Assembly (NCBI GenBank): GCA_009784095.1
Contig: WRDL01000010.1
Location: forward strand, 1-22,383
Direction: 5' to 3'
Origin: Coriobacteriia bacterium
Lineage (GTDB): Bacteria; Actinomycetota; Coriobacteriia; WRKU01
DNA: 22,383 bases
The translations under genes were made by a program, and so were the position numbers. How positions within the stretch are numbered: position 1 is the stretch's first letter; each line of letters starts with the position of its first letter. Of the stretch, positions 6,564 to 14,996 are shown piece by piece. The notes under the pieces were generated by a model. It saw only the letters and a program-made list of their open reading frames with translations, was not told the DNA's origin and ran no database searches.

Positions 6564-7188
6564 AAACAGTAGCCGCGTAAGCGATATGGACCCCACCGTC
6601 ACGTAACTCGGCGATCGCTTTCTCCCCGTCACCGGGTGCGACATTGACCGAACGTGTCGCGTCGACGACGACCGTCGTGTCAAACCCTTCAGCGACCGCA
6701 TCAAGTGCGGTGAACTTCACGCAATAATCGAGCGCGAGTCCGACGATGACCACTTTGGTGACACCTTCCTCACGCAGATAATTCGCCAGCCCGGTGTCAC
6801 CGCCGCTTGCGTTATCACGAAACGCACTATAGCTATCGACGCGAGCATCGGTGCCCTTGAGCACGAATTTCGTGATCGGCTCGTTGAGCAGGTCGGGGTG
6901 CAGTTCGCTCCCATAGGTATCGGCGACGCAATGATCGGGCCAGAGCAGCTGGTCGACCGCACCGAGCGTCACGACATCGCCCACATTCGATCCCTCATGG
7001 GCCGAGGCGAACGAGCCGTGTCCCGGCGGATGATAATCCAATGAGGCGACAACGAGATCGAAACGATCCATCAGATCGTTGGCGAGCGGAACGATCGCGT
7101 CCCCGTCGGGGACGGCGAGCGCTCCACCGGCGCAGAAGTCATTCTGTACGTCTACTACGATCAGCGCCGTATCGGAAAGCTTACTCAT
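6553..7188 (-). CDS. pncA: Nicotinamidase
   Basis: It hydrolyses nicotinamide to nicotinate and ammonia in cytosolic NAD salvage. The cysteine-hydrolase triad is visible: D13 in VVDVQNDF, K111 in FVLKGTD, and C156 in LALDYCVKFTALDA. The metal ligands D51, H53, H57 (SLDYHPPGHGSFA) and H86 (WPDHCV) are present. The length of 211 aa is normal for the family. The ATG at 7188 overlaps the end of pncB by 8 nt, indicating translational coupling with the next enzyme in the same pathway. Its stop codon lies inside repeat copy D, so the extreme C-terminus has been set by the repeat. Function is very secure. Confidence 0.96.
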   Translation of the reverse strand: MSKLSDTALIVVDVQNDFCAGGALAVPDGDAIVPLANDLMDRFDLVVASLDYHPPGHGSFASAHEGSNVGDVVTLGAVDQLLWPDHCVADTYGSELHPDLLNEPITKFVLKGTDARVDSYSAFRDNASGGDTGLANYLREEGVTKVVIVGLALDYCVKFTALDAVAEGFDTTVVVDATRSVNVAPGDGEKAIAELRDGGVHIAYAATVLGQ

Positions 7189-8719
7189 CGGTCTCGCCTT
7201 TCAGTTCGCTCATCAGCGAGAGTCGCGCATCGTTGAGCGACTCCTCGATGCCGACCGGGTAGGTATGTGGACGCAAAAACCGTTTATGCGAATCATCGAG
7301 GCGCGCCATATCTTTTGCGAGTCGCCTGCGCGCATCATTCAGTGTCGGCCTTGGTCCGGAAAGCTTGCCATCACGCATCACCGGCACCAGCAGATCCTTA
7401 TAGGGGGTGCCCAAAGCGAAGCCCTTCCTGCGCGTCACATCGGCGGGATCGACCATCGTCAGCGGGATGGTTGGGACTGTAGGGTCGGTTCCTTTCGTCC
7501 CATTTTGGGCGCCCGGATCGTAGCCTTTTGTCCCATCTGAGGCAAAAGGAACCGACCCTACAGTCCCAACCGTCCCATATACCATGTCGCCGATCATCAT
7601 GCCGGTGCCATTGTAGAACCTGCGCACGCCATGGATGCCGGGCAAGGTCGCCTTGGAAAGTTGGTCCGATATCTTCATGCGCGGTCCCCAGACGCCATCG
7701 GCGTCTTGGATGGCGGTCATCTTGTAGACTCCGTCAAGCGCCGCCTGGTCGCCACCGGTCACCATCGAGGTGCCGACACCCCATATATCGACGCACGCAC
7801 CCTGCTCCTTGAGTGAGCGCACGGTGTATTCATCCAGCGAGTTGCTCGCCACGATGTGCACGTGATCCAGACCGGCCTCATCGAGCATGGATCGTGCCTG
7901 CTGGCTCAACCATGCCAGGTCTCCCGAGTCGATCCTGATGCCGAATAAACGCTGCCCGCGCTGCTGCATCTCGCGCCCTACGGTGATCGCGTTGCGGATC
8001 CCGGTGAGCGTGTCATAGGTGTCGACCAGCAGCACCGCGTTATTCGGCGAGGTCTCGACGTAAGTGCGGAACGACTCGAGCTCGCTGTCAAAGGACATGA
8101 TCCACGAGTGCGCGTGCGTGCCGGCGACCGGGATATCATAGAGCTGCCCGGCGCGTACGTTGCTCGTTGCCGAAACACCGCCCACATAGGCCGAGCGCGT
8201 TGCGAGCAGTCCCCCGTCAGGTCCTTGCGATCTGCGTAGACCGAACTCGAGTATCTCATCGCCATCGGCTGCAAGAACACAGCGTGCCGCTTTCGTTGCG
8301 ATCAGTGTTGAGAAGTTGATGATGTTGAGCAGCGGGGTCTCGACCATCTGGCACATGCTGACCGGTCCGGTGATCCGCAGCAGCGGCTCGCAGGCGAAGA
8401 CGATCGTCCCCTCCGGTATCGCATCGACATCGCAGGTAAAGCGTTGCATGCTCAGATGCTCAAGGAACGACTCGGCGAACAGTGCTGATCCATCGCGTGC
8501 CTTGAGCGTACGCAGATACGTGAGGTCATCTTCGGTTATATGCCACTCATCCAAAAACTCGAGTGCGCGCTCGAGTCCGGCGCACACCGCGAACCCTCCC
8601 TCAAAGGGCAACGTGCGAAATGTCAGGGAAAAACAAGCACGCGGCTCGTCTCTGCCAAGCAGAAAACGAGCCTGCGCCATGGTGATCTGATAGAGATCGG
8701 TATGAAATGCAGAGAGCAT
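7181..8719 (-). CDS. pncB: Nicotinate phosphoribosyltransferase with in-frame repeat insertion
   Basis: It converts nicotinate and phosphoribosyl pyrophosphate to nicotinate mononucleotide, using ATP, in NAD salvage. The N-terminus FHTDLYQITMAQ is diagnostic. EFGLRRSQGPDGG near 158-170 and GTHAHSW near 200-206 follow; H204 is the likely phosphorylated His. RIDSGDL, ASNSLDEY and WGVGTSMVTGGD bind phosphate and ribose. Residues about 382-419 are low-complexity (GTVGTVGSVPF, later NGTKGTDPTVPT) and are encoded exactly by a palindromic repeat. Without them the protein would be about 475 aa, near the usual length. The insert falls between MIGDMVYG and PLTMVDPAD, a loop in this family. The ATG at 8719 lies 2 nt after the stop of the preceding gene. 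The frame is intact, so the enzyme may still work. Confidence 0.95.
   Translation of the reverse strand: MLSAFHTDLYQITMAQARFLLGRDEPRACFSLTFRTLPFEGGFAVCAGLERALEFLDEWHITEDDLTYLRTLKARDGSALFAESFLEHLSMQRFTCDVDAIPEGTIVFACEPLLRITGPVSMCQMVETPLLNIINFSTLIATKAARCVLAADGDEILEFGLRRSQGPDGGLLATRSAYVGGVSATSNVRAGQLYDIPVAGTHAHSWIMSFDSELESFRTYVETSPNNAVLLVDTYDTLTGIRNAITVGREMQQRGQRLFGIRIDSGDLAWLSQQARSMLDEAGLDHVHIVASNSLDEYTVRSLKEQGACVDIWGVGTSMVTGGDQAALDGVYKMTAIQDADGVWGPRMKISDQLSKATLPGIHGVRRFYNGTGMMIGDMVYGTVGTVGSVPFASDGTKGYDPGAQNGTKGTDPTVPTIPLTMVDPADVTRRKGFALGTPYKDLLVPVMRDGKLSGPRPTLNDARRRLAKDMARLDDSHKRFLRPHTYPVGIEESLNDARLSLMSELKGETDE
7464..7576. repeat. Palindromic REP-pair, copy B, inside pncB
   Basis: The arms at 7464-7495 and 7545-7576 are inverted repeats of 32 nt with a single mismatch (7468/7572), enclosing a 49-nt centre. 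Each arm contains the 31-nt unit core GTAGGGTCGGTTCC. The centre holds a further partial copy, CCTTTTGTCCCAT at 7524-7536. The whole 113-nt structure is read in frame by pncB without a stop. On mRNA it would fold into a long hairpin. Confidence 0.92.
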
Positions 8720-8721
8720 TC

Positions 8722-9294
8722 CTACTTCTTGAATACGACGGTATGCTCTTTTGGCTTCTCGTGGAACAGTCCGATGACCAGTCCATCCTTATCGCAAAGC
8801 AGCAGATGGGTATTGGCATGAATGGTACGCGCGATATCGGCCTTACGCAGCATCCGAACGAAGTATTTCTCCGAACGCAGGATGCTGGCGTCGCCCTCGT
8901 TGGCAGTCGTGCGCTGCACATCGAACTTGATGTGCGGCTCGTCGAGCTCGGCCGCCGCCGCCATTTCAGGATCCTCGATAATCTCCCACTCTCCGGTATA
9001 GGTGTTGAGCAGGCAGACCGCTTCGAACGTCCCGTTCTTCTTGATCGTAAGCCGCGCTTCGATCGTCTCATCGGTCTTCTGCGCGAGCCCATGACCGGAA
9101 TACGGTACGACCATCGACTCGAGCTCCCATTCGTTGGCAGAGATCTCGTTGATGTACTTCTCTCGGTCGTCACGTTTCTTCTGACGTTTACCGATCCTGC
9201 TTGCCGCAAATGCGTAAGCAGCTGCAAGTACCGCAAAGGCGAAGAATCTCCACGCCCATTCATGGTTCACCATGTATTCTACGATGTTTCTCAT
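8722..9294 (-). CDS. Membrane-anchored protein, META-like, unknown function
   Basis: The 190-aa protein has one N-terminal membrane segment at about residues 14-32, followed by a basic stretch (GKRQKKRDDREK). A single outer domain with beta-rich character covers about 50-190. That domain begins NEWELESMV and contains EARLTIKKNGTFEA and TGEWEI, and ends HTVVFKK. The layout matches the neighbouring lipoprotein, which begins its domain with PEWTLIAM and ends TILEFKK, so the two look like diverged tandem copies of a META (HslJ-like) fold. That relation is my inference from reading. The start overlaps the lipoprotein stop as ATGA, and pncB begins 2 nt after its stop. No catalytic residues are recognisable. 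Confidence 0.7.
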   Translation of the reverse strand: MRNIVEYMVNHEWAWRFFAFAVLAAAYAFAASRIGKRQKKRDDREKYINEISANEWELESMVVPYSGHGLAQKTDETIEARLTIKKNGTFEAVCLLNTYTGEWEIIEDPEMAAAAELDEPHIKFDVQRTTANEGDASILRSEKYFVRMLRKADIARTIHANTHLLLCDKDGLVIGLFHEKPKEHTVVFKK

Positions 9295-9848
9295 TTTTTG
9301 AACTCCAATATCGTGGTACCGGCACTGTCTTGAAGCGATAGAACATCGCCTTCGAGTTTATATGATACTACTCTTGCGAGAAGCGCGACGAAAACGTCCT
9401 CGGCCGCAGCCACTTCCTCATCGAGTGCAGCCATGCGCGTCATCGCGCCGGTGCCAAGCGTCAATTCACCTGTGTCACTTACGGTGAAAGGACCGTTGAC
9501 GATATTGACGGGAGCTTGCACGTGATACATACCGTCGTCGGCGAAGGTGATCGATGCGGTGATCTTCTCGGGAATCGGCTCAGCTGCCGAGCCGTTCTCA
9601 TCGGGCGCCATCGCGATCAGTGTCCATTCGGGACCGATGATCTCACTTTCGATCGGCGCGACCTGCGTATCGTCCTTGTTCTTGTCCTTATTCTTATCCA
9701 CGTTGGAACTCTTCTCTGAATCCTTGTCCTTCGATTTCGAATTCGAGCCCTTTCCATCACATCCGGTCACAAAAAGAAGACTGATTCCCAACACGATCAG
9801 CACTCCCAGGAACAGCCACTTGCTCAAGCGTGTTGTCCTCTGACGCAT
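9291..9848 (-). CDS. META-domain lipoprotein
   Basis: This is an exported lipoprotein of 185 aa. The signal peptide ends in the lipobox FVTGC, with C30 as the lipid-modified residue. A long hydrophilic linker follows, rich in Lys, Asp and Ser, at about 31-62. The C-terminal domain (about 68-185) has the META/HslJ pattern: EWTLIAM, ITASITFADDGMYHV, GPFTVSDTGELTLG, a Met-rich TRMAALDEEV helix, and a final strand LSLQDSAGTTILEF. I chose the ATG at 9848 because GAGAGGAG lies 4 nt before it; an upstream start at 9884 is less likely. It begins 45 nt after the gatB stop and overlaps the next gene. META proteins are surface or secreted proteins of varied, mostly unclear role. Confidence 0.85.
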   Translation of the reverse strand: MRQRTTRLSKWLFLGVLIVLGISLLFVTGCDGKGSNSKSKDKDSEKSSNVDKNKDKNKDDTQVAPIESEIIGPEWTLIAMAPDENGSAAEPIPEKITASITFADDGMYHVQAPVNIVNGPFTVSDTGELTLGTGAMTRMAALDEEVAAAEDVFVALLARVVSYKLEGDVLSLQDSAGTTILEFKK

Positions 9849-9893
9849 GTTACTCCTCTCTCCCTTTATATCCCTCGTTCTCACTTTAGCATT

Positions 9894-11441
9894 TTACTTA
9901 AGTTTTTGCGTGAGAATCTCGTTGACGAGTGACGGATTTGCCTGTCCTTGCGTCTCGCGCATGACCTGTCCGACCAGAAAGCCGATGAGTCCGACTTTTC
10001 CGCCGCGGTATGCCTCGACCTTGTCAGGGTGGGCTGCAAGAACAGAGTCGACCGCCGCTTCGATCACGCCGGTGTCACTGACCTGTTTGAGCCCGCGCTC
10101 ACGGGCGATGACCTTCGGCATCTGACCGGCTTCCAGCATCGCCGCGAAGACCTCTTTGGCCTGCTTTGACGAGATCTCGCCACTGTCGACGAGCTCGACG
10201 AGCTCGGCGATATGCGCCGGAGCGATCTTGATCGTCTCAAGCGTCTCCTCGGTGGCGTTCAGGTGCGCGCTCAAATCGTTGAGCATCGTGTTACTGACCG
10301 ACTTGGCGTGATCCAGACCGGCGATCTGTACCGCCTCCTCGTAGAATTTCGTGAGTCCCACATCGGCGGCGAGCAGCCCCGCGTCATGCGCGGACAGTTT
10401 GTAGGTCTCCATGAACCGCTCTTTCTTCGCGTCGGGTAACTCCGGCAGACGCGCGCGGATACCCTCGACGTATTCGGCGGAAAGATCGAACGGTGCGGTG
10501 TCAGGGTCGGGGAAATAACGATAATCTTCGGCCATCTCCTTGGTACGCATCGCGGTCGTGACCTTCTCGGTCGGCTCCCAGTGACGCGTCTCCTGCACCA
10601 CTTTTCCGCCAGCGTCGAGCAGATCGGCCTGGCGTACGATCTCAAAGGCGATACCGTCGTGCAGCGCCTTGAATGAGTTCATGTTCTTCAATTCGGTCTT
10701 GGTGCCCAGCCCGGTCGCGCCACGCGGACGGATCGAGACGTTGCCGTCGGCGCGCATCGAGCCTTCCTCCATGTTGCAGTCGCTGACCCCCAACGTCAGC
10801 CATAGTTGGCGCAACTTGCGCGCGAAAGCGCGCGCCTCCTCCGGCGTGCGGATATCGGGTTCGGTCACAAGCTCCATCAGTCCGGTGCCGGACCGATTGA
10901 AATCGGCCAGCGAGTAATCGGCGCCCCCGATCCTGCCATCGGTACCTCCGATGTGGATCATCTTGCCGGTATCCTCCTCAAGGTGCAGACGCGTGACGCG
11001 TATCGCCGCGATGTAGCCGTCCTCGGTCATCGTCACATTCTCGGCGGTCTCACGGTCGAGCCGCTCGTCAGCACCTTCGATGATCTCGATATCGATTCGA
11101 CCGTCATAGCAGAACGGCGGTTGATACTGGGAGAGCTGGTAGTTGACCGCCATATCGGGATAGAAGTAGTTCTTGCGCGTGAAATCACTCAGCGGTGCGA
11201 TCTTGCATCCCGCGGCCAATCCCGCCAGGATCGCCCAATCGACGCATTCTTGGTTGGGCACCGGCAGTGCGCCGGGCAGTCCCATGCACGTCGGGCAGAC
11301 ACGCGAGTTCGCTTCGCCGCCGAACGCGACCGGGCAGCCGCAGAACATCTTCGTTTTGGTCGCGGTGATCTCGGTATGGAACTCGAGCCCGATCACCGCC
11401 TCATAGCGAGTAAGTACCTCAGCTAATCGATCTGTTGCCAT
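9894..11441 (-). CDS. gatB: Asp-tRNA(Asn)/Glu-tRNA(Gln) amidotransferase subunit B
   Basis: GatB binds the mischarged tRNA and activates its side chain by phosphorylation; with GatA and GatC it makes Gln-tRNA(Gln) and Asn-tRNA(Asn). The N-terminal YEAVIGLEFHTEI resembles the usual VIGLEVHxQL. The zinc-site cysteines are C34, C36, C49 and C52 (MFCGC, RVCPTCMGLPGALP). ADYSLADFNRSGTGLMELV and SMRADGNVSIRP are family signatures. The C-terminal tail domain (YqeY-like) ends near residue 515. I chose the ATG at 11441, with GGAGGAAAGGA upstream; a GTG at 11459 directly after the previous stop is an alternative. It is separated from gatA by a PASTA-protein gene, which is unusual. Confidence 0.97.
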   Translation of the reverse strand: MATDRLAEVLTRYEAVIGLEFHTEITATKTKMFCGCPVAFGGEANSRVCPTCMGLPGALPVPNQECVDWAILAGLAAGCKIAPLSDFTRKNYFYPDMAVNYQLSQYQPPFCYDGRIDIEIIEGADERLDRETAENVTMTEDGYIAAIRVTRLHLEEDTGKMIHIGGTDGRIGGADYSLADFNRSGTGLMELVTEPDIRTPEEARAFARKLRQLWLTLGVSDCNMEEGSMRADGNVSIRPRGATGLGTKTELKNMNSFKALHDGIAFEIVRQADLLDAGGKVVQETRHWEPTEKVTTAMRTKEMAEDYRYFPDPDTAPFDLSAEYVEGIRARLPELPDAKKERFMETYKLSAHDAGLLAADVGLTKFYEEAVQIAGLDHAKSVSNTMLNDLSAHLNATEETLETIKIAPAHIAELVELVDSGEISSKQAKEVFAAMLEAGQMPKVIARERGLKQVSDTGVIEAAVDSVLAAHPDKVEAYRGGKVGLIGFLVGQVMRETQGQANPSLVNEILTQKLK

Positions 11442-11459
11442 GATAGTCCTTTCCTCCAC

Positions 11460-13547
11460 TTACTGTATCGGCTGTCCGGCGTACAGCAGAACGGGCAGCC
11501 CTCTATAGTAATCCGAGTCTTTTGCCGGAAATTGTTGATACACATTGCCTTCCGCAGCACCGACCGGCAAGGAAACGGTGATCGGACGGAAGCCGAGCGA
11601 GCGCAAGGTCTCGCGCGCGGTCGATACGTTGGTGCCGAGCACATCGGGTACGGTCTCGCGTACGCTGTTTCCTTCGATAACGAGGAGCTCGACGGTCGAT
11701 CCTGCCGGAATGAGCATGTCTTGCGCTAACGGCATCTGAGCGACGACGGTGCCGGTAGCGATCTCGCTGTCGATGTAGCCGAAGACCTCGACGTCGAATC
11801 CCGCTTCTGAGATGATCAGCCGTGCATTCTCCTCTCGCATCCCCACAGCGTCGGGGACCGCAGTGTCGGCACCGGTGATGTTCTTTGAGACGAGATACTG
11901 GACCGGGCTTCCCGGATATGTGAGCGAGCCGGTCGCCGGCGTTTGCGCGACGACCTCACCGGTCACCCCGAATGTGGTCTGTGCGTGATACGGCAGCGGT
12001 ACGAATCCGGCACGCTCGAGAAGGATCCGGGCGTCCTCTTCAGAGAGTCCCATGACCCGTGGCGTAGGAATCATCGTTCCAGCCGGTCCTTGTGACACCA
12101 GAACTGCGACGGTGCTGCCGGCGCTGACCTGCGTTTCGTTGACCGGTAACTGCCCCACGATCCCGCCTTCTTCAGTCAGTGAATCGTAGGTGGGTATCTC
12201 CTCCATAGTCAAACGCTCTTGGTTGAGCGTCGAGCGCGCTTGCTCCACCGTCATCTCGGTGACCTTGGGGACCGTGACGATGCCGGCGTCACCTGAAATG
12301 ATCAGTTTGACCGTCGAACCGCGTCTCACGAGAGTGTCGACCATTGGTTCCTGGTTGAGTATGATGCCGACCGCGATCGTAGGAGACTCCTCCTCGACGA
12401 TATCGCCGATCGAGAGTCCGTTTTCGCGTAACAGATCGGTCGCCTGAACGGTGGTTAACCCGATCAGATCAGGTACACGGGTCATTCCGCCTTGTAAAAA
12501 ACCGAAATAAACGACCAGACCGGAGATAAGCAGCAGTCCCGCGAGCGCGAGTAGTGCGGGGCGAAGATACCGACGGTAACGCGATGTGTCGATATGGGTG
12601 CCATCCTCTTCGAGTGTGTCGAATTGGGCGAGCGCCTCTTCCTTGAGTTCCTCTTTTTCTTTGCCCTTGGTGTCGAGCCAATCGCTCTTGACCTCAACTT
12701 CGTCGATGCTCAGATCGCCGATGACCTCGTTGCCCAATTGCGTGAGGTGCTGTGAGATGGTCGCTTCACGCTGTGCGATCTGCGCTACTTGATCGTCGAT
12801 ACCCTCTGTCGCAACCTCGTCGACGAGCGCGAGCTCGGCGGCATGCGCGATGTCCTCGACGCTGGGTACCTCGATGCTGGGTATTTCGAGCGGGGATTCC
12901 TCCTCGGCGATCGGTGCCTCGACGGCTGCATTCTCCTCGTCGAGCACATCACGAGACGTTGTCTCGGCGCAAGGCTTGACCGCATCTTCCGTTTCGTGGA
13001 TGACCGGTTCTCTCGAGTCGTCATCGACGAATTCGGTGAACGTAAGGTCTTCGAGAGGGACCCAGGTGGAATCTGACTCTTCGATCACGATCTCATCGGC
13101 CGAGACGACGACTGCCGGGATGACCTCTCCGGAGATTCCCGCCTCAAGCTCCCCGGCGCTGACATCGATCGATGGATCGCTCCCTTCGATGACCTCACCA
13201 TCCACAGTCCGCTCGATCTGAGGACCCTCGACCGGTGGCTCCGTATGTACGGTGACACCTTTCGCAGTCAACTCGATAGGTCCGCTACTGGCCGGGATCG
13301 TCGCAGAGAGAGGGGATTGCTCGAACCCCTGTGCAACAGGGGTCCCTTCTGATTTGGGCACTACATTGACCGCTTCTGTGACCGTACTCTCCTCAGGAGC
13401 GACTACGGCGGTAGTTCTCTGAGTAACGACGGTTTCCTCAACATTTTGGTCCTCGGCGCGCGCAGCCTGCTCGGCCTCAAGGGCCGCGCGGACATCCTCG
13501 ATCGTGGGCAGACCTAGGTCGCGCAATCTGTCGTTCGTGTCGGTCAT
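11460..13547 (-). CDS. PASTA-domain membrane protein without a kinase domain
   Basis: The 695-aa protein has three parts. Residues 1-325 are cytoplasmic, strongly acidic and probably disordered, rich in Glu, Val, Ser and Pro. One membrane helix spans about 328-350 (ALLALAGLLLISGLVVYFGF) after an Arg-rich flank. The outer part carries five PASTA domains at about 356-418, 423-487, 493-555, 562-625 and 631-692, each starting with a VPDLIG-like strand and ending in a (G)STVxLxVS-like strand. PASTA domains bind peptidoglycan muropeptides in PknB kinases and PBPs. Here no kinase or transpeptidase motifs are present. The start codon follows the gatA stop with no gap (TAGATG) and gatB begins 18 nt after its stop, so it is embedded in the gat operon. 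Function is unknown; it may be a cell-wall sensor or scaffold. Confidence 0.9.
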   Translation of the reverse strand: MTDTNDRLRDLGLPTIEDVRAALEAEQAARAEDQNVEETVVTQRTTAVVAPEESTVTEAVNVVPKSEGTPVAQGFEQSPLSATIPASSGPIELTAKGVTVHTEPPVEGPQIERTVDGEVIEGSDPSIDVSAGELEAGISGEVIPAVVVSADEIVIEESDSTWVPLEDLTFTEFVDDDSREPVIHETEDAVKPCAETTSRDVLDEENAAVEAPIAEEESPLEIPSIEVPSVEDIAHAAELALVDEVATEGIDDQVAQIAQREATISQHLTQLGNEVIGDLSIDEVEVKSDWLDTKGKEKEELKEEALAQFDTLEEDGTHIDTSRYRRYLRPALLALAGLLLISGLVVYFGFLQGGMTRVPDLIGLTTVQATDLLRENGLSIGDIVEEESPTIAVGIILNQEPMVDTLVRRGSTVKLIISGDAGIVTVPKVTEMTVEQARSTLNQERLTMEEIPTYDSLTEEGGIVGQLPVNETQVSAGSTVAVLVSQGPAGTMIPTPRVMGLSEEDARILLERAGFVPLPYHAQTTFGVTGEVVAQTPATGSLTYPGSPVQYLVSKNITGADTAVPDAVGMREENARLIISEAGFDVEVFGYIDSEIATGTVVAQMPLAQDMLIPAGSTVELLVIEGNSVRETVPDVLGTNVSTARETLRSLGFRPITVSLPVGAAEGNVYQQFPAKDSDYYRGLPVLLYAGQPIQ

Positions 13548-14996
13548 CTAGGCGGTTGTCTCCGCAACGTGCGAGGGCAACTCGGTGAAATCGTATGAGC
13601 GCTCGAGCGCGGCGGCAGTCTGCAGAAGCGTCGCCTCGTCGTAATAGTTCGAGATCAGCTGGATGCTCAATGGTAGTCCTTCTTGAGAAAGACCACTGGG
13701 CATCGAAAGCGCCGCGACACCGGCCAGGTTGACCGGCACGGTGAAGCGGTCGGAAAGATACATCGTCAGCGGATCTTGTTTCGCGCCGAACTCGAATGCG
13801 GTCGTCGCGGTCGTCGGGGCTACGATGATGTCGTAGTCGGCGAACGCTTTCTCGAAATCCTGCTTGACGAGCGTGCGGGCGCGCAAGGCGCGATCGAAAT
13901 ACTTGTCATAGTGGCCGGCTGAGAGCATGTAGGTACCCATGATCAGACGGCGACGCGTCTCGGGACCGAATCCCTCGGCGCGCGTGCGCAGGTACAGATC
14001 GACGACATCCTTCGTATCCTGGGCGCGCGCTCCGTAACGGATGCCGTCCAAACGTGCGAGGTTCGATGATGCCTCGGCGGTCATGATGATGTAGTAGGTC
14101 GAGATCGCGTATTCGCTGTGCGGCAATGAGACCTCACCTATCTGGGCGCCTTGCGTTTCGAGGGCGGCAACGCCGGCGAGGATACTCGCCTTGATCTCGG
14201 GATCGAGACCGTCAGCTTCGAGATAATCCTTGACGACCGCGACGCGCAGTCCTTTGACCGAGCTGTCCAATTTCGCGGTGAAGTCCTCGGAGTCGCGTTT
14301 GGCACTCATCGTGTCGAAACGATCGTGGCCGGAGATGGCGTTAAGTGTCAGCGCGGTGTCCTTTACCGTCGTAGCGAATGAACCGACCTGATCGAGCGAG
14401 CTCGAGACCCCGGTCACACCAAAGCGGGAGACACGGCTGTAGGTCGGTTTGAGCGCGACGGTGCCGGTGAACGCACCGGGCTGGCGGATCGAACCACCGG
14501 TGTCGGATCCAAGCGCGATCGGTACCATACGAGCAGCGACCGCAGCGGCAGACCCTCCACTCGAGCCACCGGGGACCCGCTCGAGGTTCCAGGGGTTCTT
14601 CGTGGGACCGAATACTGATGTCTCGGTCGATGAGCCGAACGCGAACTCGTCCATGTTGGTCTTACCGATGGGTAGCGTGCCGGCGTCGATTAGCCTCTGG
14701 ACTGCGGTGGCGGTATAGACCGACTCGAAATCCTTGAGGAAATTCGAGCAACAGGTCATCTTCGAGCCGATGAGGTTCATATTGTCTTTGAAACCGACCG
14801 GAACTCCGGCAAGTGGACCGAGCTCATCCTTTTGACCTGCCTTTATACGCGCGTCGATCTCATCGGCGGCAGCGTAGGCCAGATCAGGGGTCAGCTCGAC
14901 GAACGCGTTGATCTCCTTGTTGTGCGCGTCGATCTCCGTATAGGTCGCGTCGACACATTCGCGGGCGGTCATATCACCGTTGAGTACGGGATTCAT
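13548..14996 (-). CDS. gatA: Asp-tRNA(Asn)/Glu-tRNA(Gln) amidotransferase subunit A
   Basis: GatA is the amidase that releases ammonia from glutamine for the GatCAB complex. The amidase-signature triad is visible: K70 in GVPVGFKDN, S145 in VPGGSSGGSAAAVA, and S169 in GSDTGGSIRQPG. The spacing equals that of the known Lys/cis-Ser/Ser triad. MDEFAFGSSTETSVFG and the C-terminal GLPLSIQLI are family hallmarks. At 482 aa the length is normal, but the N-terminus is about a dozen residues shorter than usual, so an earlier non-ATG start inside gatC is possible. The ATG at 14996 overlaps the gatC stop by one base (TAATG), and the stop abuts the PASTA-protein start. Confidence 0.97.
   Translation of the reverse strand: MNPVLNGDMTARECVDATYTEIDAHNKEINAFVELTPDLAYAAADEIDARIKAGQKDELGPLAGVPVGFKDNMNLIGSKMTCCSNFLKDFESVYTATAVQRLIDAGTLPIGKTNMDEFAFGSSTETSVFGPTKNPWNLERVPGGSSGGSAAAVAARMVPIALGSDTGGSIRQPGAFTGTVALKPTYSRVSRFGVTGVSSSLDQVGSFATTVKDTALTLNAISGHDRFDTMSAKRDSEDFTAKLDSSVKGLRVAVVKDYLEADGLDPEIKASILAGVAALETQGAQIGEVSLPHSEYAISTYYIIMTAEASSNLARLDGIRYGARAQDTKDVVDLYLRTRAEGFGPETRRRLIMGTYMLSAGHYDKYFDRALRARTLVKQDFEKAFADYDIIVAPTTATTAFEFGAKQDPLTMYLSDRFTVPVNLAGVAALSMPSGLSQEGLPLSIQLISNYYDEATLLQTAAALERSYDFTELPSHVAETTA

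Noticed and set aside
6525..6704. N-terminal 60-codon extension of the GtrA protein
   Set aside because: It overlaps pncA in another frame, is Arg/Ser-rich and lacks family similarity; GtrA proteins begin close to the chosen Met.
10806..11426. A 206-codon plus-strand open frame opposite gatB
   Set aside because: It is a shadow of gatB; Arg/Asp-rich reversed-codon composition and no family resemblance.
14438..14456. CTGTAGGTCGGTTT in gatA, resembling the repeat core
   Set aside because: It encodes the conserved KPTYSRVS stretch of GatA and lacks the terminal inverted repeats, so the resemblance is by chance.
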